Of a DNA stretch of 64,000 nucleotides, positions 10,437-21,989 are shown one piece after another. Position numbers and translations under genes: made by a program. The stretch is from Gnetum montanum (taxonomy: Eukaryota > Streptophyta > Gnetopsida > Gnetales > Gnetaceae): NCBI GenBank assembly GCA_015680685.1, contig MNCI01029357.1, positions 768,706 to 832,705 of the forward strand, given 5' to 3'. Every line of letters begins with the position of its first letter. The first letter of the stretch is position 1. The notes under the pieces were generated by a model that was given only the letters and a program-made list of their open reading frames with translations, did not search any database and was not told where the DNA came from.

Positions 10437-10830
10437 CATCCACTATGACATTAAAATAGCATAGAGTGTCCGCTATGATGTTAAACTGGCACAACTTGTT
10501 CGCTATGATGTTAAACTACCACAGAGCATCTGCTATGACATTAAACTAGCACAAAGCATCTGCTATGATGTTAAACTAGCACAGCTCATCTACCATGATG
10601 TTAAACTAGCATAGAATGTCCTTGGGCAATGACATTAAATTGGCACCCACAGTGTGATCTGCTATAACCCTAAACTGGACATCCACCATTTGCTACAACG
10701 TTAAACTAGCACAATGGTCTGCTAGGACCTTAAACTAGCATAACATGGTCCACCTAGACCTTAAACTGGGACCACAGTATACTAAGACGTTAAATTAGGA
10801 TAGCCAATCATCTACCAAGACCTAAAACTA
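10437..10830 (+). repeat. 30-bp minisatellite, core GTTAAACTAGCAC
   Basis: Ten or more head-to-tail copies of a 30-base unit, consensus atctgctatgatgttaaact plus agcacagagc. Four consecutive copies from about 10468 are exactly 30 bases apart; later copies vary in length. It begins 40 bases after the integrase stop. Confidence 0.85.
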
Positions 10831-13700
10831 GTTTCACAAGTAAACATCTATCATTCAACATATGTGATCTTGTGAACAAGTGAGAAGGCATACTTTCGAC
10901 CTTCTGTTACCTATCTACACCTCTCGGGCAAGATGGGATGGGGCATTGCAATTCCATAATGAAGTTCACATCACCAAGGAAAAACCCTCTAGGAAATTTA
11001 CAACATCACTATCCTTGGCATCTTGCTGATCTTCTGGAGATGTCATTTGACATCTTACTAACCTTCCAAAGCTATCTCCACCATCACTAATCATCTTGGT
11101 TGTAGCTCCTACAGTCAGCATCTCCCACTGGAGTTCCAAAAGTACTATGGCCTAGCCACCATGCTGCTATCCACTCTGCTACTAAATTTAATAGCTCTTA
11201 CTTTTGGTAAGGATTCCTGAGCTTCTACATCATCATTTCTCTTGGCCTCTTGAGTGCTCACTTTTGCTATGGCTGCTAGATCTTTCTAGCCGCCACTGTC
11301 GACACCTGCAATGGCCTTCCTACTTTGGACATTGCATGCACCCGACACAATACTTGCAATCCTTGCAATGTCCTAGGAAAACAAGACTTTTCTCTTGCTT
11401 ACCATGGTGCTTGTTGCTTCTAGTTTTCTCTTTGTTGCATTTGCAGGATAAAGCTAGGCTGGCATTGTTCAGGAATGTGTTCCATCACAAGAGCAAGGCA
11501 CTACATTGTTCCAAAGTATGCGCTTCAACTAGCCTAGCTACTTGAGAGTGCATACCCTAATATCCCCTCAACTAACCTAACCTTTACTTCCCACGCTTAC
11601 AATTTCCCATATCCCCTTGCAAGCTTCCCCAATGCAGATAAAACCCTTTCCCGTGCTTAACCGGTAAACCCATAATGGACATAACTCAATTCATCCCATG
11701 AAGGCCTTTGTAGGTTGGTCAAATCCCCACATGGATGTAACACAACTCATCCTAGGGAGGAAACACCTATCCTGCAGTGGTGATACGATTGCCTTCAAGT
11801 GGATATGGATGTGTAGTCCATTTCCTCAAGAAGAAAAAACAAAACAAAAACAAAAAAAGAAAAAGAAAAAAGAAGAGATAAAATGAAACAAAGACAAATG
11901 ACTGAGTCAAATGGCATTGTTTTCACTTTGCAACCGTCTCAACCTTGGATTGACCATCTCTAAGCACTCTAATCAAAGGTTGAATTCCAAACAGGAAAGA
12001 TATCTATGCATGTTGACTCCCTCACAAGCACTCCGACGAGGGATCACACTATGGAAATAGGTTGTGATGGCATCACATCCTACATTTTTCCTTTTTCATC
12101 CATTACCTCCTAACCCATCACCTTAAATATATTCCCTAGTCCCTTCCATACTACCATGCTTCATTTCCTTAGCACGCTCAAGCATAGTAAAGCACCATCT
12201 AAGCAGGTACTAACGAATGGTGTTGGTGTTGTGTTCATCATGATGTTTCATATTCTTTGTTGATGTCTCTCAGGCAAATATTCCATATGTTGACAAAGAT
12301 GGGTTTGTGAAACACCAATAATTTCAAGCTCTCATGACTCAGCATCAAAACGTTGAAACTTGGGAAAAATTTCTCTAAGCCTGATGTCACATTATGCCAC
12401 ATAGATACTGTGACACCCGGAAGTCCTAACACTTGCAAAGTTTTTTTCTAAGTCTATCTACTACACTCCTCAGCATAGCTGGTGTAGCACCCATTTCCAA
12501 GGCCAGTATGCACAAAAAGGACACTAAAGATGAACTAAACAATTTGGCAAATTTTTATCTTCTGGGCTGTCAAGTTTGCTACACTCTTTAGCTTGTCCAG
12601 CTTGACACATGTCGCAGTTGCCAATCCACCCAAGTGCTAGGCTAGGAGGTGTCAAAAATGCTCAAGATGGACTAAATAGTTTAGCAAATTTTCTATCTTT
12701 GGACCTACTACACTCCGTTATGCTACACAACATAGATAGCATAGTAGGCCATGCAAGACTAAACAATTTTCCTAAGTGCTGGATCAAACATGGAAGGTAC
12801 ATTTGGAAATTCTTTGACCTCCAAGGCTATTTTTCCTGCTTCATCCTCAGAGTGTGATCAACATCCCATAGAAAAACACTACAAGTTTTATCAAAATTAT
12901 CCAAAATTGGGTGCTATGTTGTGCTACACTGGATAGCGTAAATAGCATAGCAAGGGTTTCAGGATCAAAAATGTTCCAAGACTGAAAAAAGGAGGTATCA
13001 AGCTCTTTTAACATGGAAAATGCATGTGCTAGCCTATGAAAAATGCATGCCTTGCTGAATTCTAGAGTGGTGTTTTCAATTTTGGGCAAAATTCTTTCAA
13101 AATGGATGCTACGCTCTACTATGCTATGTAGCATAGACAACAAAGCAAGATAGGACTGCAAATTTTTTCTAAGTGTTTGTGCTACACTTTGTTATGTTGG
13201 GTAGTGTAGACAACGTAACACTTGGAAAAAGCCTTTCAATGCTTTCAAAAGCCCCCAGAACTTAGCATCAACCCTCATTTCGGCTCTGGCTTCTCTTTAG
13301 CGATCAAGATTAGTGGTTTGCTTTGTTGTTGTATCCCTTGTTGATCCCCAAAGTTTTTCCTATGCTTGACCCTACTCAAAAGAGGAGGGAAGACGTAGTC
13401 CTAGAGCATAAGCTCCAATTTGCATTTTTTCTAGGCATTTTATTAAGTACATGGTAGTTCTTCAGACTTTGGCACATGCAGTTTGGACAATATGGTCACA
13501 TTTGGTAGATTTTTAGTCCCTGTTCTTGTCTTGTAGAGCGTAGCACCGTTAGGTGTAACACTTTGAGCATAGCACATCAACATGACACATTCACAATTGT
13601 GCTACATGGGGCCCAGGACACGTAGCATCCAAACCACATCTCCCCTCCAACCCTGACCCTATAAATACCCTAACATTCTAAGGGTTGGCTTCTGCAGTTG
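10831..13700 (+). repeat. Non-coding, probable 3' LTR region of the Tat-type element
   Basis: No recognisable gene. A purine-rich stretch AAGATGGGATGGGG at about 10932 could be a polypurine tract. From 12420 to 13640 there are repeated words ttttctaagt, gctacactctgctatg and tagcatag matching those upstream of the pol. CTATAAATACC at 13659-13669 is a good TATA box near the right end. LTR termini were not found. Confidence 0.35.
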
Positions 13701-15280
13701 GCTTTGGCAAGCGATTGATAAGGAAAAGGTTGATGAGTAGAAAATCTCAGTATTAAGAGCATTCATAATGTATGCCTCACTCCTGCACTTGAACATTACT
13801 CCTGCACCTCGCACTTGCAGAGCATAGCAGCTGCCAACCCAACAAGCTTCAGCTCCTTCCTATCAGCATCGCATCTACAACGATCCAAGAATTGTGACCA
13901 TGTTACCTTGCTACCCAACTATGCCTGTCTGACATTGCCTACTAGTTGTACACATCATTTGATCAAAAGTCACATCCCCCAATCTTGGGGCTGTGCATTT
14001 CCTCACTTGCACTCTCATTTTATTTTTCTACAACACATATTTTAAACTATTACCATACTTATTTCTTTCTATTGTCATGGTGCATGCATGTTGATATTCT
14101 CTCGTTGTTATGCATTTGCATTCTTGTTTATTCCAACTCCTATGTGTGATGCTCTAAAATCATTATTCGCAAACGGTTATTAGACACCATGTAAGTTCCT
14201 AACTGACCATTCAAGGCATCTTGTTTCTGTTTTCCCTAGCACGGCCCTCCGATGGATTTAGGGTTAGATTGTGCACCTTTCAACCTCTCAGTGTTTCAGC
14301 CACTGACGTTTTCAGATGCTACAACAATCATGTAGGATTTTCCAAAGGTCAAATCATAATTCCATGCAAAATTATGTAAAAGATGAAAATACCATTGAAA
14401 CCTCTATAATTCCAGTGCATGATATGAAATACAATTGAAATATATTAAAAATGGCTCATGCACACAAAGCCCATTAGGATCTAGGAAGTACTAAGTCTTC
14501 ACACGCATACCTAATGATACTCAACAATTGTTGTAGGTATTAAGTGTTACAACACTTTCAATTCCAACATCTCTTTAGATGAAGATACAGGATGCTCAAA
14601 GACGAGTACTAAATGTCTAAGGGACTCACAATTACCCCTAGAACTCTTCTTTTTAATTGTAAGATAATATGTAACTGACCAAAAGTCCCAGTTAAGTCTT
14701 TGTGCCTTACCTTTATAAGATTACCTTTTAATTCCTATTCCTTTTGGTATTTGAAAAACTCTTTATAAATTATTTGCCACAAGCCACTTGCCACTCTGAG
14801 TTGCACCCACATTCAATTAGCTTCCAACTATGACCTATTATAGGTCATAGCAACTTGCCACCACCTAAAGTCAAAATTTTTGTATTTTTTAAATTAAAGT
14901 AGTTCTTACTGTAAGGGCCTATAGGTGGCAAAGCCTTGCAATCTTGTTAAAAAACAATTTTCTTAGAGCAAACCACTTTTCACTGTGAATGGCTAGGAAC
15001 CTAGGAGATGCAACCCCTCTTAGCATCCTCAAAGACTAGGACCTCCACTGAGTTGCACCTTGATATTCGGCATTGCAGCAATATAGAAAATAATCTAAAA
15101 TGACCTCTAAACCACCACATGAAACTTGAGATGAGACTCCATACCACTCTTGCAACATCAAAACAGTAGATTACAAATTGCAGTTGGATTGTGAGGTGTT
15201 CGTATACCAACTTTACCTCCTGCTCAGTGTCTTGCGTTATCCTAGAACCCACAATTTTATCACTACGTATATATTTCATT
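13701..15280. other. No gene recognised
   Basis: Unassigned sequence. Short frames (13815-14045 plus, 15001-15279 minus) have no recognisable domain or supporting signals. The region marks the transition from repeat DNA to the low-copy island that follows. Confidence 0.4.
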
Positions 15281-15620
15281 TATTTAATATATAAAATGGC
15301 TTTCCTGGTTAAAAGCAGGGCAGGTTCCCTTTGCTTTGTAATCACTTTTGTTGTCTTGCTTTAATAAAGGTTTATTTATTTATTTATAAACCCGAATTCA
15401 AATATTGTTGTGATCGAACGCAAGGCTCTGTCCCGTGGTCTCCACTCTCCACAGGTAATTTAGAATATTTACAATCATACGCGTTATACTGCTCAGGCTC
15501 TTCTTTCTCCAACTGGTAATTTTCTTTTCAGAGAAGTGGGATTTTATACAGATCGCTTCCCGTAGATTTCTCTTTGTCTGTACTCTGTGTATAGATCGAT
15601 TTGCCTCCTCTCCCATGTAA

Positions 15621-16690
15621 ATGGAGTTGCTCTACATTGTTATGTATCGTAGGATTTTCCCCTCAACCTTCACAGTTTCAGTAATTAGATTGTTCGTTTT
15701 CTTTTACTTTTCATTGGCTCTGTTGTTTTATTCTCTGTTTTCTGGTTGCTCACATACAGCAGCGATAGACCCATGGTATGTACGTTTTAAGTTTGTCTTT
15801 TGTTTCATGGTTTTCATTTTCACGGATTTGGATCAATGATATTTGAAAAAAGATTTATCAAATGCAGTTTCTTAAGCTTTCCACAGTATTTTTCAATACC
15901 AAATTACGAATACTTTCACTTTTGGATAGAGGTTGTCGTGGCCGTGTAATTGATGTCGTAACCGATAGCAGGTTTGATGAAATACAGACAGTCTCTCTAC
16001 CTTTTCTAAAATAACGTGTTCAAAGGGACGTGGCGTTGGCTGTATAACCATGTAATATATCAAATTAGTAATATATAAGTATAGTTAAGCTTGAAGAAAT
16101 ACCGTCAAAGACATAACGCAGCTTTACTGCTTGCTGAGAAAGAACCCTGGCATGGTTAGAAATTAGAATCTAGTGGTGCCACGAGATCTTTGAAGTTTTA
16201 CTGGGTTGCGGGCAAGTTTTTACGATGGTAAAAGCACTTCTTAGGAAAGATTGGTGGATTAGCAAAATCTAAATTTTTGAATAATTATATTGAAATTAAA
16301 AACGTCCTCTTACCTGACCGAAAGCCATATCCTACCCTTTTGCAATGGTAACTTTTTCAAAATTTCAATGATTTTGCAAAATAGTAAGTGCGCAAGGTAA
16401 CTGAGGAGATCAACGTAACCTTTTACGCTACAAAGTGAATTAAATTTAAAATATCATAAAACCGAAGTCACCGACCAGCAGCAAGCAAATTCAATACCAG
16501 ACAGCAAATATAATCGATTTATATTTACATCAATTTATCATTTTATCTTATGATCCTGATCTATTCTTGCAGGTTGAAGCCAACAAAAGCCGAAGATGCT
16601 GTAAAAAAACAGTCATGGACAAAAATTTCAGGAAAAACCCATTTACATCATCCAGGCATTGAGGCCATAAATAGAAATCAAATACAATAA
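15621..16690 (+). CDS. Candidate two-exon gene for a small secreted peptide (90 aa), unknown
   Basis: Exon 1 (15621-15775) starts with ATG and encodes a basic start followed by a strongly hydrophobic segment (LFVFFYFSLALLFYSLFSG, residues about 24-42), a plausible signal peptide or anchor. It ends at CCATG|GTATGT, a good plant donor. Exon 2 starts at 16573 after ATTCTTGCAG, a good acceptor, keeps phase by completing a Trp codon, and runs 38 codons to TAA at 16688-16690. The exon-2 part is basic and rich in Lys, Ile and His (LKPTKAEDAVKK, HLHHPG). The 797-bp intron is AT-rich. A TATA-like tttatttataaacc lies near 15380 and a possible 5'-UTR intron acceptor (ttttcttttcag) near 15531. No family recognised; no conserved peptide-hormone motif seen. 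The model rests on splice-site logic alone. Its 3' end converges on the gene at 16797. Confidence 0.35.
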
Positions 16691-16796
16691 AAAAATGCAA
16701 TGAAAGAAACAATGTAGTATCGTGCCATCATGAGTAGATCCACGGTGAAAAGAATACAAGTGACAATTCAGATATCAGAGATGAAAATGTCAATGA

Positions 16797-17069
16797 TTAA
16801 CGACAGCCGCCTCGGCAGCTCGTTTTAGAGCTAGCGGTAGTGCAGCAGGAGGACCCTGAGGGACTTGAAGCCAGAACACCTCCCACCATGCTTTTTAAAT
16901 ACTCATACATATTGTCCCGGATTTGTCCGTCGTTACTGTTCATTGAAGAAGGCCAGGAAGAAAATAAAGGAATCCTAGTAGCACCCACAGCTGAACACAT
17001 CAATACCATCATAACAATCATCATCGCTGCAACACTAAGCAACCTGGTTCCCTGTCCTTTCATCGTCAT
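16797..17069 (-). CDS. Candidate small secreted Cys-containing peptide (90 aa), unknown
   Basis: Single-exon frame with ATG at 17067-17069, context GAAATGACGATGAAAGG. Residues 1-30 form a classic signal peptide: short basic start (MTMKGQGTR) then LLSVAAMMIVMMVLMCSAVG with Ala before the likely cleavage site. The mature part begins TRIPLFSSWPSS, has an amphipathic middle (IRDNMYEYLKSMVGG) and ends with a Ser/Thr-rich tail holding four Cys in the pattern CC-x8-C-x3-C (SCCTTASSKTSCRGGCR). A frame extending upstream to 17108 lacks an ATG, so 17069 is the start. A TATA-like TTTAAATA on the minus strand at 17236-17243 sits about 170 bases upstream. Base composition and lack of repeats differ from the transposon DNA around it. 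I do not recognise the family. Confidence 0.5.
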   Translation of the reverse strand: MTMKGQGTRLLSVAAMMIVMMVLMCSAVGATRIPLFSSWPSSMNSNDGQIRDNMYEYLKSMVGGVLASSPSGSSCCTTASSKTSCRGGCR

Positions 17070-17235
17070 TTCAGAAACAATGATAAAATATGAAATCCGA
17101 TGGATCACTAAAACAAAAGAAATTGCCTAACGGAGCCAAGCAATTAGAATATTAAAAAAAGAGAATATTAAAAAAAGAATGCGATGTTTGCCCTTCCCTT
17201 CACTTGTGTTTGGCTGAAAGTATACCAATAGGAAG

Positions 17236-17243
17236 TATTTAAA
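17236..17243 (-). promoter_or_regulatory. Possible TATA box for the 17069 gene
   Basis: The minus strand reads CTCTTTAAATACTTCC. Spacing to the start codon is typical for a plant core promoter with a short leader. Confidence 0.4.
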
Positions 17244-17571
17244 GAGGTGAGGATGTGCGTGCATGACAAGAAAATGTGGTAAATGTAAGGATTAGCAGGA
17301 AAATATGATGAAAATTCTAAAGTACATGGCGGAAGAATGGGTTAGACACTTAGACCAGACTAAAGATTGAAGACATAGCGGCCAGTCCATCATTGTGTTT
17401 TTTTTTCAAGTTCCTTCTGTGATTTTTCCCGATGGTTGCCTGTTTATCACCTGGTCCGCTGGTCAGATTTCCAGGGTTTAGTCCATTCTTATATTCTTTC
17501 CAAGGTCCGGGTTGTGTGGCTGACCGATATGAAAGTCTACGTCACGTGAAGATTGTAAGTCTTTCGTTTTT

Positions 17572-17859
17572 TTAGGAAATTTGTGTACCCATTTCGACTT
17601 GTGCGTTTCCATGCCATAAATTCAAAATCATCAACTGGTCAATGATGAATTCAAGTAGCTGTAACCTGAATTTTGGAGGCGCCATTCTGACGTCAAATAT
17701 GTACTGCGAATGTTTGGATTGATGCAGACACGGCAGCGGGGTATAGATAGCTGATTCTCCTGGAATTCCGTGATCACATTTGTTAGACGTTAAATGATAT
17801 AAACACTTAGAATTTTCTTTGTTTCCTTTAGGCCTCCCGTAAAATGTGTGCCATAGCAT
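17572..17859 (-). CDS. Uncharacterised 95-codon frame, doubtful
   Basis: An open frame in the low-copy island, upstream of and in the same direction as the secreted-peptide candidate. It contains several His, Cys and Trp but no motif I recognise and no signal peptide. It may be chance, part of an unrecognised exon, or promoter DNA. Listed because it is in the only non-repetitive part of the window. Confidence 0.15.
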   Translation of the reverse strand: MLWHTFYGRPKGNKENSKCLYHLTSNKCDHGIPGESAIYTPLPCLHQSKHSQYIFDVRMAPPKFRLQLLEFIIDQLMILNLWHGNAQVEMGTQIS

Positions 17860-18480
17860 TGAAGATTGTAGGAGGTTACTAAGTTATCACTTAAAAGTTT
17901 CCATAATAAAGCAAAATTGGCAAAGGCTCGTATATAAAGTTTTATTGCTTACCTTAAAGCTCTATATACGATGAACATAATAACACATTTCTAATTCTTT
18001 GATTATAAGTTTAGGAAAAGATATCAAAGGAGATATTATTATAAGAAATAAATATATGAAATTGAAATTGAAGCTTTATTATATTCAAGGCCCATAAAAT
18101 CTATCAAATAAATACTATATGTTTAGAAAAAAAACAAAGATAGATTCTATAAATTGACCAGGCACTAATGGGATAGCAAAAGCAAATTATATAAGTTTTT
18201 TGCTATAACATTATAATGTTGTTTCAAATGGACAATCATAGCACAAGAAAGGAATACATCTAACTCATTTTCAAAGGCTTATGACCTACATAACCTATAA
18301 ATGCACTTCTCTCATGAGAGTTGAATCCATCTTGCACTTTCAATTATAAGATGATCAAAATTTAAGCAAAGCCTACTAATAGCATTCTAATACTTGATTG
18401 GAATAGCAACTAAGAGATAGTAAGTTTTTGCATCTAGTTTATTAGATCTAATGTGCTGTAAATAAAATTATTTCTTGCCT
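17860..18480. other. AT-rich, no gene recognised
   Basis: No domain, repeat or RNA gene is visible. It may include the 3' untranslated tail of the LINE that follows on the minus strand. Confidence 0.3.
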
Positions 18481-20187
18481 TCACTATTAGACCACATTTG
18501 TGTTAAAACCTTTCACTTGACTAGGTAACAAATATGCTTAGGATTTTGTTGCATGTCCTCTCAAGAGATATTATATTTTCTCAATCATGCATTTCCTAAA
18601 AATACTACCTACAATCTCGTGAATCCTCAAGAACTACTTTAGAGATTTTGTCTTGCCTTGAGATATACAAGATATGAGTGTACATAATGAATAGGCATAA
18701 GGATTTTATTTTTAAAATTAATAAATCACATTCATTGAGTAAGATGTTTGCATCTTTAACTTTAACTTATCAAGAAGAAAAGCTTGTTACATTCTTTTAA
18801 TATCTTTCCAAAGTTTAGCATTAAGTCCAAGTCTTTAAACAACACCTCAATGTAAGATAGTCTTATAGATGATAGTCGAAAAAATTTGTTTTCTGACCTT
18901 CCAAGACCATAGTCCTAAATCCTTGCACTTGTTTTTAAAAGCATACAGAGCATTCAAACCTCATATTCTTTTATTGATGCACTTGTCGCACATATAATTG
19001 TTCACATAAATGAGACCCAAATATTTAAAAGAATATACTATTTACATATTGGTACTTCCAAAATGGAAGTTACAATAGGTATTTCTTGTATCCTAGATTA
19101 TCAGTTTGGTTTTCTTCACATTCACTTAAAGACCAATGAGTGAAAATAATTTCTTAAAATTTACAACATATTTTGCATATCTTCTATAGTAGCATAGATC
19201 AAGGCAGCATCATTTACGTATAAACGAAGATGTACTACTTAGGATCCAATTTTAATAAAAAATTTATCTTGCCCATTAGATAACTATTTTTACATTTTAT
19301 TAATAAAGATAGTAAAGGGAGTTGGAGAAAGTGGTTAATCTTATATCACTTCTTCATTCAATCTTTGAGTTGTTCTAATCAAATTTGAAGGGAGCATAAT
19401 TTTATGCAAGTGTAATCATTGTTTTGTATGTACCATTGATTCATATGCTTTTACAAAATCAATACAACAAATAAAAAAAAATATTTAGTATTTTTATAAA
19501 CTCTATTCAGTATCCCATAGTAACTAAGTGATTAATATGGGATTGATTTCATCTAAAAATCACCTAACACACTTTGACCTAGTTAACGTCAACCCCAGAA
19601 TTGAGTTTCTTTTCTAGTAGAGTGTTCAATAACTTAGCAAAAATATTAGTCATAATCATTGTTCAAAAATTTTTCAAATTTTTTTTATTTCCTTTTTATA
19701 TAATAACAAAATTTTATTAGTTTTATAATGTTCATCTAATCCTTGATCTATTGTTGAATTTAATGTGTGCAAAACTTTTCTATGAATAGAAGGTCCTATC
19801 CACTTTAATAATTTTTCATATAAACCATTTGAATCTACACCTTTAGTAGATGTTAGGTTCTAATACCCTCTATGACTTCCTCAAGAGTAAATTGGAGAGA
19901 TGTTTATTGTACAATAATAGTAGACATATCATCTTCTTTTGTAAATAGTTTGTTGTAAAATGAATAGATATCTTTAAAATATATTAAATAAAGAAGGGAC
20001 ATTATGATGAAAGAATTACTAAACTTGTCTAGGATCCTTTTCAATATTGTAAGAAAAATATTTCTATTACTTCATGTAAATTTTCTTATCTTGGTGTTAA
20101 TCAAATATTTATATGCCTTAACTAAACTTTGCTTATGACTCTTATTTGCATTCTTAATATTTTGTCTAGCTTATATGCAATCCTTAT
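18480..20187 (-). mobile_element. LINE (non-LTR retrotransposon), RT and C-terminal half, decayed
   Basis: On the minus strand, scattered short frames give a non-LTR RT: an RLYVNDAALIYATIEDMQNML block (about 19150-19230), which corresponds to the YADD catalytic region with the first Asp replaced by Asn, and C-terminal segments such as KDLGLWSWKVRK near 18900. The stretch aligns along its length with 44380-45570, the second copy in this window. It stops abruptly at 20187 where an LTR begins, and the sequence that continues the LINE in the other copy is found at 31578 onward. So this is the 3' half of a LINE split by an insertion. Many stops; not functional. Confidence 0.65.
20183..20187. repeat. 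Left target-site duplication of element B (CTTAT)
   Basis: CTTAT precedes the LTR; CTTCT follows the distal LTR at 31578-31582. One mismatch in five, consistent with an old insertion into the LINE. Confidence 0.6.
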
Positions 20188-20239
20188 TGATGAATAATTA
20201 GTTGGCTAGGATATCTGACAAAAAGTCAATTTTTTTGGT

Positions 20240-20312
20240 TAACTCTAATATCTTGGCTCTGATATCCTGGCTCTAATATCTTAGCCATGTTATCCTGGCT
20301 CTGATATCTTTC
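20240..20312 (+). repeat. 14-bp tandem array (ctctRatatcttgg) in B U3
   Basis: Five consecutive 14-base units, each centred on AATATC, GATATC or TTATC. This is the counterpart of the GATATC arrays in the family A LTRs. Confidence 0.7.
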
Positions 20313-20426
20313 ATCATCCTCATTTGTCATTGTTCTTCTCCCTATTTATCCATTAGTATGTTCAGATGTAGATCATGTACTTAATCTCATTTAATTAATA
20401 AAATTCTCTTTTTGGGGTCCGACACA

Positions 20427-20444
20427 CCCCCCCCCCCCCCCCCC
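20427..20444. repeat. Poly-C run (18 C)
   Basis: Eighteen consecutive C inside the 5' LTR of B, absent from the sister LTR. Possibly a real mononucleotide expansion or a sequencing or assembly artefact. Confidence 0.9.
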
Positions 20445-20645
20445 ATCGACTAGCCCTTGTTGGCTAGGCCCCATTGACACAACCCCATCAATGCAATGTC
20501 TATTTTCACCTAGAAATACATGTCCTCTCACTATGTATTGGAATTCTTTTGTCAATAGAGCAGTTAAACTCTTGTAGTTTTATTTTGTAATCTTAGAGAA
20601 TAGTCAATGAGTGCTCATGGAATGGATTTGAGTCAGTTGAAATTA

Positions 20646-21984
20646 CCTTTCTCACAAGGTAATTATAGATAGTCCTATGACCAACTGTGCCATCCTAGTG
20701 GGAATTCTTACTAGCCTCAACACTATCATCAAATATAGTGGCAAAACCAATAGTCATGGGGAAGGCCATCATCAAACCAGCACTACCCTTACTACCAGCT
20801 GAAGTTATATGGATATTATGTTCAACAACCTGTTTCCTTAACTAGTTCCACTTTCTCTACTTCAAATTGCTACTACCACTCTCTTGAATATCATCAACCG
20901 GTGACATCTTCTAAAGGATCACCACCTCACACCTCTCATCCTTCATCATATCTTTAATATTCACATAATTCCCTCCACCATATGTCACCACCAACAACAT
21001 AGGAAGGTTCAACATCATGACATCAACGAGAGAATGCCACTTGTGTTGTGAACATACATAGAAATGATAGTGCAAGTATATCTCCACTACAATCTTAGAA
21101 ACATCCTTTCTTTAGGACAATTTCCATGCATAAGCATAACACCTGTGGACCTACTAAATTGTCCAAACCAACACAATGCCAATCAAGTACAACACCCTTC
21201 CTTTCATGACCAATGTCTTGTAATCCTATGTAAGGGCCAACATTTGTCATTACTCCAACACCTAATAGAAGTGATGAATCTAGCACTATGGGGAGATAGA
21301 AGAATCCATGCATCACTACTAATAATAAAGGGTGTAGTTGTGGCTAAAAATTCAAAATATCAACACAACCCACAACAAAGCTCAGGAACATGTGAGAAAA
21401 AACCAACCTATGTAGTAGCCACTAAACTAGAAGACATCCAGTTCCTTGAAAATGAGAATATAAAATTGTTTCAAGGATGCACAGAGACAATTGATCCACT
21501 TATTAGTTCTAAACTTAAGAAAATGAACTAAATAGAGTACTTAGATGCATATATCTTACACTCTGATTATACACTAAAAAAGGATATTAAACATGAAGAC
21601 TCAAGGATTAAAATAGAAAATCAAGAAGAAGAAGCAAATACATCTAGATCCCCAAAAACAAAAATACCTTCAAGTCTAGACGAACATACATCTTCGAATG
21701 ATTCAAATGAGACTATCACCAATGTTAGATGTGTTACCACATGATTAATTAAATCAATCATAGTGATAGATGGAAAACTAGTGGTGTATAACCAGGGGAT
21801 TATGTAGTCCATCTCCTAAATGTGTGGTCATAAGATTAGTCATGGGGGAGATGCTCTATCCTAGTTCAACAACTAATAAGTATTTTTCACCTTTTTTGAT
21901 TTATAATTTTTTATCATTTTCCTATTTCTTCCAAAATTTTTTGATTCTTCATATGTTTTCCAATTTTTAATACTTTTCTCTTTT
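20646..21984 (+). pseudogene. Element B internal region with degenerate ORF (21064-21741)
   Basis: A frame open from 21064 to 21531 continues after one stop to 21741, about 225 codons. The first part is rich in Leu, His, Gln and Asn; the last part is charged and acidic (HEDSRIKIENQEEEANTS). Upstream frames (20760-20990) are rich in Pro, Ser, Thr and Tyr, as in the gag C-terminus of A2. No zinc knuckle, protease DTG motif or RT is seen. A gag C-terminal remnant is the likeliest reading. CATGGGGGAG at about 21843 resembles the family's polypurine tract. Confidence 0.35.
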
Positions 21985-21989
21985 CTTGA
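21985..21989. repeat. Left target-site duplication of element A2 (CTTGA)
   Basis: CTTGA here is repeated exactly at 28652-28656, immediately outside the two LTR ends. Confidence 0.88.

Larger units (their letters stand above)
20188..20645 (+). repeat. Element B 5' LTR, truncated (U3 and start of R)
   Basis: Matches the first 290 bases of the 3' LTR at 30668, including the tandem RATATC array, the stretch around the CCTAGAAATACATGTCCTC promoter region (CCTATAAATACATGTCCTC in the 3' copy) and ctcttgtagttttatttygtaatcttagag. It lacks the downstream 600 bases, so R/U5 and the PBS have been deleted. Confidence 0.65.

Noticed and set aside
10437-10830. CRISPR-like array
   Set aside because: Units are contiguous without spacers, diverged from each other, and in plant repeat DNA; it is a minisatellite.
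15001-15279. 92-codon minus frame as a gene
   Set aside because: No motif, no promoter or splice context, and no copy elsewhere in the window; kept only as unassigned sequence.
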